The notes beneath the pieces were generated by a model. The model was not told where the DNA came from. It was given only the letters and a program-made list of their open reading frames with translations, and searched no databases. Positions 8,454-16,856 of a stretch of 64,000 bases of DNA are shown here, piece after piece (the first letter of the stretch is position 1; every line of letters starts with the position of its first letter). The stretch is from NCBI GenBank assembly GCA_003021005.1, contig PXRI01000010.1:1-64000 (forward strand), in the 5' to 3' direction. Both the position numbers and the translations under genes were made by a program. Source of the stretch: Halobacteriales archaeon QS_1_69_70. Lineage in GTDB: Archaea > Halobacteriota > Halobacteria > Halobacteriales > Haloarculaceae.

Positions 8454-9056
8454 TCAGCCGGGCGCGTCGTGGACGTCGCCGCGCGGCTCGTACTCCATCG
8501 CGGACGCGACGCGCTCGGCGACGTCCGTGCCGACCTCCCGGTCGAGCAGGTGGAGCGCCAGGTCGATGCCGGCGGTGACGCCGCCGGCCGTAACCACGTC
8601 GCCGGCGTCGACGACGCGGGCCTCGACCACCTCCGCGCCCGACTCGCGGAGGTCCTCGAGCGCCCCGTGGTGGGTGACGGCCGGCCTGCCGTCCGTCAGC
8701 CCGGCCCGCGCCAGCAGCATGCCGCCCGTACAGACCGAGGCGACGGTCGCGCCCGCGGCGTGGCGGTCCGCGACCGCGTCCGGGATGTCGCCACGTTCGG
8801 CTTCCCGCCACGCTCCCGCCGCGGCGCGGTCGCCCCACCCGCCGCCCGGCACGACGACGACGTCGGGTGACTCGGGGAGCACGCCGTCCGGTTCGATCCG
8901 GAGGCCGTGGCTCGAGGTGACCACCTCCCGGGACTCGAGGGTGTACAGCCCGACGTCGACGTCGGCGCCGTGCGTCCCGGCGTGACTGAAGACCTCGAAC
9001 GGTCCGACGGCGTCCAGGTCGTCGAACCCGTCGAAGAGCACGATGGCGACGTCCAT
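8454..9056 (-). CDS. DJ-1/PfpI family (class I glutamine amidotransferase-like) protein
   Basis: A 200-residue single-domain protein. It opens with VAIVLFDGFDDLDAVGPFEVF, close to isonitrile hydratase and the GATase1-like domain of AraC-type regulators. The nucleophile elbow is VASVCTGGMLL, with Cys in the expected place, followed by THHGALEDL (His). Members act as hydrolases, isonitrile hydratases or stress proteins; the specific reaction cannot be read from sequence. It faces the UbiA gene tail to tail with an 18-base gap. Confidence 0.82.
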   Translation of the reverse strand: MDVAIVLFDGFDDLDAVGPFEVFSHAGTHGADVDVGLYTLESREVVTSSHGLRIEPDGVLPESPDVVVVPGGGWGDRAAAGAWREAERGDIPDAVADRHAAGATVASVCTGGMLLARAGLTDGRPAVTHHGALEDLRESGAEVVEARVVDAGDVVTAGGVTAGIDLALHLLDREVGTDVAERVASAMEYEPRGDVHDAPG

Positions 9057-9155
9057 GGTGGCGGATTCGGGACGGGCACGTATACCGGTTCGTCTCCGCC
9101 TGGCCGCCTGGGGCGTGTCGATCCGCCAGGCCGCTTGGGCGTGTCGCTCCGCCGG

Positions 9156-10337
9156 CTAGTTCGCCGTCGAGACGACCTTGACCACGTCGCCCTCCGACAG
9201 GTCGTGGTCCTCGCCGATCCGGCGGTTCTCGCGGGCGTCGACGGCGTGGAGGTAGCCGTCGCCGATGTCGGAGTGGACGGCGTACGCGAGGTCCGTCGGC
9301 GTCGCGTCGGGCCGCAGGAGGACGGCGTCCGGCAACACGGTGCCCTGCCCGTCGGTCCAGGTCGTATCGTTCCGGACGGGGTAGACCGTGATCCGGTCGA
9401 GGAGGCCGTAGACGGCGTGGTTCACCGCGCGCTGGACGCCCGTGCCGTCGTGGTCGGCCATCACGTCCCGGATGCGGTCGAGGCCGTCGGCCTGGGCCTC
9501 GGAGACGGCGCCGGTGATCGCGAACTCCTCGTCGCCTGGGTCGTAGGTGAGGACGCCATCCTCGGCGGCCTGCCGGAGTGCGAGTTCGCCCTCGGCGGTC
9601 GCCGGCACCACCCTGTCAGCGGCCCCGCGGAGCCGCTCGACGTTCTCCGTGGGTGCGAGGTCGGCCTTGTTGGCGACGACGACGATGGGTTTCGTGCGCC
9701 CGCGAACCAGTCGCGCCAGCGCCTCGCGGTCGGCGTCGTCCCACGCCATCGGATCGGTCGAGTACTCCAGCTCCCGCAGGACGGCCATCACGTCGTACTC
9801 CGTCGCGCCGACGCCGGTGAGGACCTCGGTCAGGGCCTCCTCGAACTCGAACGCCGGCGAGCGGGACTGCCGCTCTATGGTCTCCCAGTTGTCCGCGACG
9901 ATGGCCGCGAGCCACAGGTCCAGCTCCCGCTCGACGAACTCCACGTCCCCGACCGGGTCGTAGGCCCCGACCTCGACCGGTTCGCCCGCCTCGTCGGTCG
10001 CGCCGGCGGCGTCGACGACGTGCAGGACCACGTCGGCGTTCGATAGCGCGTCGAGGAACTGGTTGCCGAGGCCCTTCCCCTCGTGGGCGCCGGGGACGAG
10101 GCCGGCGACGTCCAACAGTTCCACGGGGACGTAGCGCTTGCCGTCGCGACAGGTGTCGGCGTCACACCGCGCGGCCAGGTCGAGGCAGGGACACCGCGTG
10201 CGGACGTGGCTCACGCCACGGTTGGCGTCGATGGTCGTGAAGGGGTAGTTGCCGACGTCGACGTCCGCCATCGTGGCGGCCTGGTAGAACGTCGACTTGC
10301 CGGCGTTGGGCTTGCCGGCGAGCGCGACCCGGAGCAT
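9156..10337 (-). CDS. YchF/Ygr210-like OBG-family GTP-binding protein
   Basis: A 393-residue P-loop NTPase of the OBG group. G1 is [11 protein letters not shown] at the N-terminus, G3 is [17 protein letters not shown]4 is NKAD, and a C-terminal TGS domain ends the protein (from about residue 320, PVRNDTTW onward). A Cys cluster at [17 protein letters not shown] after switch I is typical of the archaeal/eukaryotic Ygr210-like subgroup. Relatives bind ribosomes and hydrolyse ATP or GTP during translation. Length and domain order are normal, and it is transcribed alone. Confidence 0.9.
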   Translation of the reverse strand: MLRVALAGKPNAGKSTFYQAATMADVDVGNYPFTTIDANRGVSHVRTRCPCLDLAARCDADTCRDGKRYVPVELLDVAGLVPGAHEGKGLGNQFLDALSNADVVLHVVDAAGATDEAGEPVEVGAYDPVGDVEFVERELDLWLAAIVADNWETIERQSRSPAFEFEEALTEVLTGVGATEYDVMAVLRELEYSTDPMAWDDADREALARLVRGRTKPIVVVANKADLAPTENVERLRGAADRVVPATAEGELALRQAAEDGVLTYDPGDEEFAITGAVSEAQADGLDRIRDVMADHDGTGVQRAVNHAVYGLLDRITVYPVRNDTTWTDGQGTVLPDAVLLRPDATPTDLAYAVHSDIGDGYLHAVDARENRRIGEDHDLSEGDVVKVVSTAN

Positions 10338-10421
10338 ACGCCTCCTCGGCGGACCGGCCCGAACTGCCTTTCGGTCGGCCGCGCCGGGCCGGCGAGCGGC
10401 CCACCGACCGACCGGCGTCGA

Positions 10422-11528
10422 CTACCGGGGTTCCGCCTCGGGGACGACCGCGTCGTCGCCGTTGGTCGCCGCGGGGTCACTCCAGGGCCGGTCGGCGTCG
10501 GCGAGCGGGACGACGGCCGGGTCGGTCGCCACCGACAGCTCGCCGGCGCCGAGCGGGACCACGGCGGGCTCGAAGTCGTCCGGCGCCGACTCGCCCGTGT
10601 CGGCCGTGTCGCTCGCCGTCGCAGTGTCGCTGCCGGCCGCCGGCCGGTCGTCGGCGCGGGCCTCGACCGCCGCCAGGTCAGGGCTCGTAAAGGCCGACGG
10701 CTCGCTGACGAGCGACGTCTCGCCGTCCGCCCGGATGGCGCCCTCGACCTCGGCGGACTCGGCGAGTTCGCAGTCCGCACAGGAGATGTCGCTGCGGACG
10801 GTGGCGCCGGGCCCGACGGCGACGTCGCCGCCCTTCGTGGTCACGTCGCCGTGGACGACCGTCTCGGCGCCGACCCGGATGTCCGCCTTGGCGCGGAGGC
10901 TGCCGAAGATCTCGGTGTCGGTGCCGACCGCGATGTCGGTCGCCCGGACGTTGCCGTGCATCCGGCAGTCGTCGCCGACGGTCGCTGGCGTCGAGACGCG
11001 CCAGGCGTCGTCGGAGACGCTGGCACCGCGGGGAACGACGACGGGGTCGGCCTCGCGGTCGTCGGTGCGGAACTCCTCGAGGACCTCCTCGGCGGCTTCC
11101 TCCTCGCCGATCCGGAGCAGCTGGGAGAGGTAGACGAACAGGAAGACGATGGTCGGCATCGGATTCCGGATGACGATCCAGCCGTTGGCCTCGAAGCCGC
11201 GGTCGATGTCGACGTCGTCACCGACGTCGAGGTCGCCGGAGACGACGAGCTGGCCGGTGATGTGGACCCGCTCGCCGAGGTAGGCGTCCCGACCGACGAG
11301 GACGTTGCCGTCGACGTCACACCACATGTCCAGCCGGCAGTCGCCGTCGGCCTCGATGTCGCCGCCGAACGTGACCCGTTCGCCGGCCACGACGGTGCCG
11401 CCGCGGACGCCCAACTCGACGTCGCTCTGCCCGCCGACGAGCACGTCGCCGTCCGTGACGAGGTCGTGTTCCTCGACGTGGGTGCCGTCCGGGATGGCGA
11501 GTTCCTCGAGCGGGTCGGAGCCGAACAC
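10422..11528 (-). CDS. Bactofilin-like polymer-forming protein with membrane segment
   Basis: A 368-residue protein. It has many short repeats of the type GDVxVGxxxxV that fold as a right-handed beta-helix, as in bactofilin/DUF583 proteins. The repeats occur in two blocks (about residues 20-115 and 180-260) separated by one hydrophobic segment (PMPTIVFLFVYLSQLL, about 122-138). The last 100 residues are acidic and disordered. Bactofilins polymerise into scaffolds; a membrane-anchored archaeal version could act at the cell envelope, which is inference. It starts with GTG at 11526-11528. Confidence 0.72.
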   Translation of the reverse strand: MFGSDPLEELAIPDGTHVEEHDLVTDGDVLVGGQSDVELGVRGGTVVAGERVTFGGDIEADGDCRLDMWCDVDGNVLVGRDAYLGERVHITGQLVVSGDLDVGDDVDIDRGFEANGWIVIRNPMPTIVFLFVYLSQLLRIGEEEAAEEVLEEFRTDDREADPVVVPRGASVSDDAWRVSTPATVGDDCRMHGNVRATDIAVGTDTEIFGSLRAKADIRVGAETVVHGDVTTKGGDVAVGPGATVRSDISCADCELAESAEVEGAIRADGETSLVSEPSAFTSPDLAAVEARADDRPAAGSDTATASDTADTGESAPDDFEPAVVPLGAGELSVATDPAVVPLADADRPWSDPAATNGDDAVVPEAEPR

Positions 11529-11645
11529 GGTGGGGCCTCACGCGGGCGGAGCCTTAAAACCACGCCGGGCGTCGGACGCGCGTCTGACGGCCGCGGATCG
11601 CTCCCGCTCGGATCGGCGGTCGAGCCAGCCGCGAGCGCCCGACGG

Positions 11646-11654
11646 TATTTTAAA
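11646..11654 (+). promoter_or_regulatory. TATA-like element for the 11680 gene
   Basis: TATTTTAAA stands out in GC-rich DNA 26-34 bases upstream of the ATG at 11680. That is the usual archaeal TATA-to-start distance, so the mRNA is probably leaderless. Confidence 0.55.
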
Positions 11655-11679
11655 GGGGCCCGGGCGGGTGGTACGCGGC

Positions 11680-12174
11680 ATGGGGAGTACTAACGGGGTG
11701 GGGACTGACGGCGTCCCGGAGGACCAGCGGGACGCGGCCCGATCGCTCCTCGAGTCGGTGATCGACAACGTCACGCCGACCGAGAACGTCCCGTACTGCA
11801 GCACGGAGTTCGGGCGCAGCGGCGGCGCACTCGGGTTCGGGTACCGCCGCGGGTCGCTTCTGGTCGAGTATCACGCCGAGGTCAATGCCGCAGAGGCCAT
11901 CCCCGAAGCGAAGGCCGCCACCGCCGAGTTGGTCGAACTGGACGACCACACGCCGCTGTCGAACGCCGGGGCAGAGTACGCGGCCCTCGAGCGGAGCGCC
12001 CTCGAGTTGGTCACCGACGCCGTCACCGAGGGGCCGAACCCGGAGGCCCTACAGCCCGTCACGGTCTGGCCCGTCGCCAACGAGCCGGGGCTGTACCGGG
12101 TCGGCTACGAGGTCCCGACCCGGGAGTTCCTCTATGCCGTCGCGTTCAAGATCCCGCCGTCCGCCCTGATGTGA
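11680..12174 (+). CDS. Conserved haloarchaeal hypothetical protein
   Basis: A 164-residue soluble, acidic protein with no membrane segment and no motif I recognise. The start is the ATG 11680-11682, supported by a TATA-like box at the right distance; the long open frame upstream overlaps the antisense of the bactofilin-like gene and is not coding. A weak alpha/beta pattern (GGALGFGYRRGSLLVEYH, then a helix-rich middle) suggests a small folded domain. It is divergent from the bactofilin-like gene. Function unknown. Confidence 0.6.
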   Translation: MGSTNGVGTDGVPEDQRDAARSLLESVIDNVTPTENVPYCSTEFGRSGGALGFGYRRGSLLVEYHAEVNAAEAIPEAKAATAELVELDDHTPLSNAGAEYAALERSALELVTDAVTEGPNPEALQPVTVWPVANEPGLYRVGYEVPTREFLYAVAFKIPPSALM

Positions 12175-12339
12175 CGGCGCCACGGGCGGCCAGGCGGCCC
12201 GACGCTACACGAGCGAAGACACTCCACCGGACCGTCGCGGTCGCAGATAGATGGTCGCCGGGTCGTGCCGCCCGGCGGCCGGGCCGCGTCGGCGACGGCG
12301 TTCCCGACCGCTTATCACCGCCAGCCGCCAACGACGCCC

Positions 12340-12537
12340 ATGACTGTTCTCTCGTTCGACGAACGGGGCGTCGAGGTCGTCTACGAGGGCACCGAGTTCC
12401 GCCTGGAGGCCGAACTCATCGAGGAGGCGACCCGGAAGGACTACCCCGACGTCACCGACCACGAAGTGCTGCAGCTCGTCGAGGAGGACCCGGCGCTGTC
12501 CACCGAGCCACGCCGGATCCAGGATATCCTCGACTGA
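12340..12537 (+). CDS. DUF5800-like small protein
   Basis: A 65-residue acidic protein that matches the short haloarchaeal family I recall as DUF5800: it begins MTVLSFDE and has EEATRKDYPDVTDHEVLQLV in the middle. The chosen start is the ATG 12340-12342, because CTTATCA about 28 bases upstream can serve as a TATA box for a leaderless mRNA. The open frame extends upstream but is proline/arginine-rich there. Its role is unknown. Confidence 0.7.
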   Translation: MTVLSFDERGVEVVYEGTEFRLEAELIEEATRKDYPDVTDHEVLQLVEEDPALSTEPRRIQDILD

Positions 12538-12748
12538 GGCCGGGCGGCCAGCCAGTCGGCCCACCAATGCAACGCTATCCGTCTCCGGCCCGGCGTACCG
12601 ACGCGTGCGAGCGGCGCGGTTGCCCCGGTGACGGCATCCGGATCGACGACGGCTCGCGGCCGACGGTCGTTTCGAGTGGGGTTCTCGTCGAGGTCGCCGC
12701 GTGCAGCGTCCGTCACTCGACCCCCCGTCATGTACGGCAACCTCCCCC

Positions 12749-13252
12749 TTAGCAGCGACAGACACCGCCCTCTCGAATCTGGTCAGAAACGTAGGCGTGT
12801 ACTTCGGTGGCCAGCTCCATCATCGCCGCTGCCTGCGCTGCGGTCGGTCGCAGCCCACCGTAGTAGCTTTCGGTTCGATTATTCCGGTATAGCTCCATCA
12901 TTTCGTCGGCCGTGTCCCGACTCACGAGCCCGAGTTCGCCCGCCCGCTGGTAGCAGTACGCGTGATTCTGAAAATCACTGAGAGAATCTCCACCCATGTT
13001 CAATGCGTATGCCTCGAACGATCGCTCGATCGCCCCGAAACAGAACTCGATCATCGCGGTGTAGAACCCCTCTCCGTCAAGGTGCCCGACCACGGTGAGT
13101 AACTGACACCCATTGGTGAGCTGGGTGGTCCACTCGGAATCTATCTCGATCGCAGTTTCAAATACCCGGGTCCCGTGGCCTCGCTCATCGAACGCGTCCG
13201 CAGCGTCGTCGAGGGCCGCAACGATGTCGCCCGGATCTGCGTCACTACTCAT
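12749..13252 (-). CDS. HEPN-domain protein of an MNT/HEPN module
   Basis: A 167-residue all-helical protein that follows an MNT nucleotidyltransferase and overlaps its stop by eight bases, the usual arrangement of HepT/MntA-type toxin-antitoxin pairs. HEPN toxins are RNases with an R-X4-6-H motif, and MNT antitoxins AMPylate a Tyr just behind it. Here the motif region is YRNNRTESYYGG: the Arg-Asn and the Tyr pair are present, but the expected His is Ser. The protein may therefore be a weak or dead RNase. Its base composition is lower in GC than in the neighbours, consistent with transfer. Confidence 0.8.
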   Translation of the reverse strand: MSSDADPGDIVAALDDAADAFDERGHGTRVFETAIEIDSEWTTQLTNGCQLLTVVGHLDGEGFYTAMIEFCFGAIERSFEAYALNMGGDSLSDFQNHAYCYQRAGELGLVSRDTADEMMELYRNNRTESYYGGLRPTAAQAAAMMELATEVHAYVSDQIREGGVCRC

Positions 13253-13928
13253 CGCTGGATGCCGTATGAGTAATCATCGACGCGACCGTTCTGAACTCGT
13301 CAGTCTCGTAGAGCGTGATGCCGGCGCGGACTATGTCGGCGATATCGTCTTCATACGCGGCGACTGAGGACAGCTCCTCGACGTCGATGTCGAAGCTGTA
13401 ACGATCACCCTCGAACCTGCGGTCCTCGAGGCTGGTTCGCGCGTCGTTTGCGTTTCGCTGCTGTGCCGGTCGGTCCGAGTCGACAAGCACCCAGAGGTCG
13501 ATGTCGCTCTTGCGGTCCGCTTCTCCCCGGGCGACACTCCCGTATAAGATGATCCCGAGGGGGTCGTCAAGCTTCTCTATGAGAGTTTCGACCGCTATCT
13601 TGGTCGGTTCGTAGAACGCCTGTTGGGGGATCTGGAGACAGGGGTCGTCCGGAACGGCGAGGCGGTCTCGGTTGATCGTGAGGAGCCGTTTATTCCCGTC
13701 GTGTTCTTCCTCAAGAAGGTCGTTTTCGACAAGGAGGTCAGCGGCTCGCGAGATCGAACTCTTTGAGTCCTCAATATTACGGTTTAACGCTCTCACCGTT
13801 AACTGCTCGTTCCGGTTCCGAGATAAAAACAGGAGAAGGTTGTCGATCGCGTGGGAACCAAATATTGTCGGGTTTGCTGTCGGTATATCCAGGGAGATCG
13901 CGATCCCTGAATCCGGTTTCTGTTTCAA
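13245..13928 (-). CDS. MNT-type minimal nucleotidyltransferase with winged-helix N-terminus
   Basis: A 227-residue protein. Residues about 20-95 form a winged helix (LTVRALNRNIEDSKSSISRAADLL). The second half is a Pol-beta-type nucleotidyltransferase with GSVARGEADRKSDID, which fits GS-X10-DxD exactly, and a third Asp in FDIDVEE. In MntA-type antitoxins this domain AMPylates the partner HEPN toxin. The only start that keeps the winged helix is TTG at 13926-13928 (MKQKPDSG), preceded by a TATA box on the same strand. The fused DNA-binding domain suggests autoregulation. It overlaps the HEPN gene, and its GC is lower than that of the neighbours. Confidence 0.82.
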   Translation of the reverse strand: MKQKPDSGIAISLDIPTANPTIFGSHAIDNLLLFLSRNRNEQLTVRALNRNIEDSKSSISRAADLLVENDLLEEEHDGNKRLLTINRDRLAVPDDPCLQIPQQAFYEPTKIAVETLIEKLDDPLGIILYGSVARGEADRKSDIDLWVLVDSDRPAQQRNANDARTSLEDRRFEGDRYSFDIDVEELSSVAAYEDDIADIVRAGITLYETDEFRTVASMITHTASSDE

Positions 13929-13968
13929 TTTCGGGACATGTCTCAGAATACGGTCGAAGATAGTTAAA

Positions 13969-13980
13969 GTTTATATAGTG
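13969..13980 (-). promoter_or_regulatory. TATA box of the MNT/HEPN operon
   Basis: On the minus strand the sequence reads CACTATATAAAC, a near-consensus archaeal TATA box about 45 bases upstream of the TTG start of the MNT gene. It lies in an AT-rich stretch (13930-14000). No other gene is near on this strand. Confidence 0.6.
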
Positions 13981-14097
13981 AGTAGCATAGCCTTTTGTCG
14001 TCTGTCGATGAGGCTTGTATCGATGGAGGCCGCTGCCCAGGCAGTCGTTGGCCCGTCGAGCGTTAGCTCTAAGACGGGAGCGCAGTAACCGATTCGT

Positions 14098-14241
14098 ATG
14101 GACGTCGCCGACATCAGAGCGGAGTATGACCACCCCGCCTGGGTCACCGCCGTCGTGACCTTCATCGCCTACGGCGTCATCCTCGGCGGGATGGCGCTGC
14201 TGTTGTTCGCCGTCCCGTGGCTGATCTTCACTTTTATCTGA
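14098..14241 (+). CDS. 47-residue single-pass membrane protein
   Basis: A short frame, ATG 14098 to TGA 14241, coding 47 residues. It has a charged N-terminus (MDVADIRAEYDHPAWV) followed by one long hydrophobic helix (about residues 17-47) that runs to the C-terminus. GC3 is high and matches haloarchaeal genes, and the acidic head plus helix is typical of small conserved membrane proteins in this group. Function unknown. It is divergent from the MNT/HEPN operon and precedes a dispersed stem-loop repeat. Confidence 0.6.
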   Translation: MDVADIRAEYDHPAWVTAVVTFIAYGVILGGMALLLFAVPWLIFTFI

Positions 14242-14328
14242 GGCCCCGGGACGCTATCTCCCCGAGCGGGCAACCCCGATTACCCCTCGACTTCACGACC
14301 CGTGAGTCGGGAAACAAATTTCGGGCGG

Positions 14329-14512
14329 TGAGCATCCGCGAGCGAACGAAGTGAGCGAGCGGTTCGCCGCGCGACCGGAGGGAGCGCGGTAGCGACGACC
14401 GACTAACGCGGCGCCGACAGGCGCCGCGGCTGGAGGGAGGCGGTAATATTTTCATGAACGTTTTTGCCGGCGGACGGCGGCCGTAGGCCGCCGCTCCGCC
14501 GTGCAAAAAGGT
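14329..14512 (-). repeat. Dispersed stem-loop element, copy A
   Basis: Directly behind the PAN stop, the minus strand reads CCTTTTTGCAC, then a GC-rich palindrome (about 14469-14500, GGCGGCC-TAC-GGCCGCC core), then GCAAAAACGTTCATGAAAA. A second GC stem (GCCGCGGCGCC / GGCGCCGCG, about 14408-14430), GTTAGTCGG and CGCTCGCTCACTTCGTTCGC follow. Copy B (35592-35773) shares these blocks in the same order, and copy C (61515-61679) shares the first ones. The T-rich run plus hairpin suits a transcription terminator. Confidence 0.75.
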
Positions 14513-15610
14513 TCAGGCGAAGGTCTTCGACACCTCGGCCGCGGCGACCTCCTCGGTCTGCTGGATCTTGTCCCAGGCGTCCTCGAAGTCGGCCATCTCG
14601 ACCTCGGTGCGGTCGTCGCGGATGGCGTACATCCCAGCTTCGGTGCAGACGGCCTTGATGTCGGCGCCGGAGGCCTGGGCGGCGACGTCGGCGATGTCGC
14701 CGAAGTCCACGGCGTCGGCGACGTTCATGTCGCGGGTGTGGATCTCGAAGATCATCTCCCGGCCCTCGTGTTCCGGCTTGGGCACCTCGATGAGCCGGTC
14801 GAACCGGCCGGGCCGGAGGATGGCGCGGTCGAGCATGTCGAACCGGTTGGTCGCGGCGATGATCGAGATCTGGCCCCGGTCCTCGAAGCCGTCCATCTCC
14901 GACAGCAGCTGCATCATCGTCCGCTGGACCTCGGCGTCGCCGGAGGTCTTCGACTCCGTGCGCTTGGCCGCGATGGCGTCGAACGTCGCGTCGGTCTGGT
15001 TGGCGACGGCCTTCGCCAGCATCGTCTTTCCGGTCCCCGGCGGCCCGTGGAGCAGGACGCCGGACGGCGGGTCGATGCCGACCTCGTCGAACATCCCTGG
15101 GTTCTCGATGGGCATCTCGACGGTCTCCCGTACCTCCTCCATCTGCTCGTCGATGCCGCCGATGTCCCCGTAGGCGACGTCCGGCGACTGCTCGACCTGC
15201 ATGACGCGGGCGCGGACGTCTGTCTCGTCGTCCAGCGCCTTCACGATCGACAGCGAGTTGTTCACCGCCACGCGGTCGTCGGGCTCGATGTCGGTCCGCA
15301 TCTCCTCGGTGACCTCGGTGAGCGCCTCCTGGTTGTTCCCGTGCTGCTTGAGGATGACGCCCTCGTCGGTGAGTTCCTGGACGGTGGCGACGAAAAGCGG
15401 GGACTGCTTGAGCTTCTTGTTCTCGTGGGTCAGCCGCTCGAGCTTCTGCTGGTACTTGTTGTTCTCGGCGTTCGCGTCGAGGAGCTTGTCCCGCATCTCC
15501 TCGTTTTGCTGCTCTAAGATCTCCAGGCGCTCCTCGAGCGCAGCCACTTTCTCATGCTGTGACGCGCCGTCCTCGTACGGGAGGTCGGCTCCGTCAACAG
15601 TGTCGGTCAT
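14513..15610 (-). CDS. Proteasome-activating nucleotidase PAN, core-deleted
   Basis: PAN is the AAA+ ATPase ring that unfolds substrates for the archaeal 20S proteasome. The N-terminal coiled coil (about residues 18-70), OB domain, Walker A GPPGTGKT (189-196), sensor-1 AATNRFD (252-258), Arg-finger region ILRPGRFDR and helical C-domain are all present and well conserved. Between ATF (residue 210) and DAIAAKRTES (211) about 40 residues are missing compared with every PAN I recall. That gap normally holds the SELV/KFIGEG pore-loop 1 and the Walker B FIDEID. The join is in frame at 14980/14981. Length 365 against about 405. As written the protein should not hydrolyse ATP. It starts at the ATG 15608-15610. 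Confidence 0.9.
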   Translation of the reverse strand: MTDTVDGADLPYEDGASQHEKVAALEERLEILEQQNEEMRDKLLDANAENNKYQQKLERLTHENKKLKQSPLFVATVQELTDEGVILKQHGNNQEALTEVTEEMRTDIEPDDRVAVNNSLSIVKALDDETDVRARVMQVEQSPDVAYGDIGGIDEQMEEVRETVEMPIENPGMFDEVGIDPPSGVLLHGPPGTGKTMLAKAVANQTDATFDAIAAKRTESKTSGDAEVQRTMMQLLSEMDGFEDRGQISIIAATNRFDMLDRAILRPGRFDRLIEVPKPEHEGREMIFEIHTRDMNVADAVDFGDIADVAAQASGADIKAVCTEAGMYAIRDDRTEVEMADFEDAWDKIQQTEEVAAAEVSKTFA

Positions 15611-15742
15611 CGGCAGGCGGTAGCGCCCGCGGTAACAAGAGACTTCGGGTCGGTTCGCCCGCCGCTTCCCGGCGAATTCCGCCGGTTCCACCGCCGCCAC
15701 GACCAGTCAGGGCGATTACTATCGAGCATTTATCCGAAGAGT

Positions 15743-15752
15743 AAGTATTATC
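15743..15752 (+). promoter_or_regulatory. TATA-like element for the 15780 HTH gene
   Basis: AAGTATTATC lies 28-37 bases upstream of the ATG at 15780, in a short AT-rich gap between divergent genes, the right distance for a leaderless transcript. Confidence 0.45.
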
Positions 15753-15779
15753 CTTCGTCATCAGCTAGACGGTGACGCC

Positions 15780-16043
15780 ATGAGTGCCAGCGACCTGGAG
15801 ACGGAGCCGGAGGCCCGAGGATGGGAGGCGGTCGCGGAGCTACCGCCGAGTGCGAAACTCGTCGCGAAGGTCCTGGAGTACAACGACCGGTTCACCCAGA
15901 GCCAGCTCGCCGAGGAGACGATGCTTCCGCCGCGGACGGTCCGGTACGCCATCGGCCGGCTGGAGGAGGTCGACGCGGTCGACGCCCGCTTTTCCTTTAC
16001 CGACGCGCGGAAGCGGGTCTACTCGCTCGCCATCGAGGACTGA
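15780..16043 (+). CDS. Small winged-helix transcriptional regulator
   Basis: An 87-residue protein. Residues about 25-85 form a winged helix: LVAKVLEYNDRFTQSQLAEE, then TMLPPRTVRYAIGRLEEV as the recognition helix, then a wing ending in RKRVYSLAIED. This matches the short MarR/ArsR-like HTH proteins common in haloarchaea. Ligand and targets are unknown. It is divergent from PAN and shares a 170-base intergenic region with it, so it may act on that region. That is only positional inference. Confidence 0.78.
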   Translation: MSASDLETEPEARGWEAVAELPPSAKLVAKVLEYNDRFTQSQLAEETMLPPRTVRYAIGRLEEVDAVDARFSFTDARKRVYSLAIED

Positions 16044-16119
16044 CCCTGGCCGGTCTCGGCGGTCGCGATTCGACGGGAGCCTCGTCGCGAGCGGCGCGCC
16101 GCCGTAGCAGGGGTACCGA

Positions 16120-16800
16120 TCAGTCAGTCGAAGGGGGTGTGCCGGCGCCGCCCCGGTCGAAGCGCCGCCGGTACCTGGACGTCGTCAGGACTATAAGGGG
16201 CGTCCCCACCGCTGTCGGGCCGAGCCACCTGAACAGCGGCGGCACCATTGTGAGGTTGACGGTCACCGCTGCGGTGACGGTAGCGATGTACCCCGCGCCC
16301 ATGAAGACGATGTGTTTGAAGAACCAGGCCCGTGGGTCCGCAGCCGGCGCGACGATAGACCGGAGTTCCCGGAGCGCCAACACCAGGCCGATGGCCCCGA
16401 AGGACCCGAGCGCCCAGCCGAGGCCGTCGCCGGCAAGGACGTCGTTCACACCCACTGCGACCATCGCGAGCCCGAACGCCACCATCACGAGGTGGGCGGC
16501 CCAGTCGACGGGCGCGGTCTCGCCCGGCGTCGGGCGCTTCCGGGACAGCACGCGGTACCCGGTGAATACGAGGTAGCCGCTGAACACCGCGATGGCGAAC
16601 AGGAACAAGTCGTCGTCGACGATAGCCAACGGGAACGCCGTCCCGACGACGACGGCCATCGTCAGGACGTAGGTCTTGCCCGCGCGGATATGTCGTGGGC
16701 CGCCCTTCGCCGTCAGCAGGGCGCCGGCGCCGGCAAGGAGGGCAACCACGCCGGCGGCGACGTGGACCACCAGGGTCCCGTCGTGGAGGACGTCGAGCAC
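16120..16800 (-). CDS. DUF2306-like integral membrane protein
   Basis: A 226-residue protein with about seven membrane helices. It opens with a helix bearing His-Val-Ala (VVHVAAGVVALLAGAGALLTAKGGPRH) and continues with RAGKTYVLTMAVV, a pattern seen in DUF2306 family proteins. Several helix-embedded His residues (H13, H37, HLVMVAF, KHIVF) could bind haem or metal, but no such role is shown. It starts with GTG at 16798-16800. Divergent from the HTH-10 regulator at 16857 with a 56-base gap. Confidence 0.68.
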   Translation of the reverse strand: MLDVLHDGTLVVHVAAGVVALLAGAGALLTAKGGPRHIRAGKTYVLTMAVVVGTAFPLAIVDDDLFLFAIAVFSGYLVFTGYRVLSRKRPTPGETAPVDWAAHLVMVAFGLAMVAVGVNDVLAGDGLGWALGSFGAIGLVLALRELRSIVAPAADPRAWFFKHIVFMGAGYIATVTAAVTVNLTMVPPLFRWLGPTAVGTPLIVLTTSRYRRRFDRGGAGTPPSTD

Positions 16801-16856
16801 GCCCGACGGGTCGAACCGGTGGAGGTTAGGTCCTGGCCCAAGCTATTGGGATCGAG

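Noticed and set aside
12568-12752. A 61-codon plus-strand frame behind the DUF5800-like gene
   Set aside because: Arg/Pro/Ser-rich, few acidic residues, and overlapping the end of the HEPN gene on the other strand.
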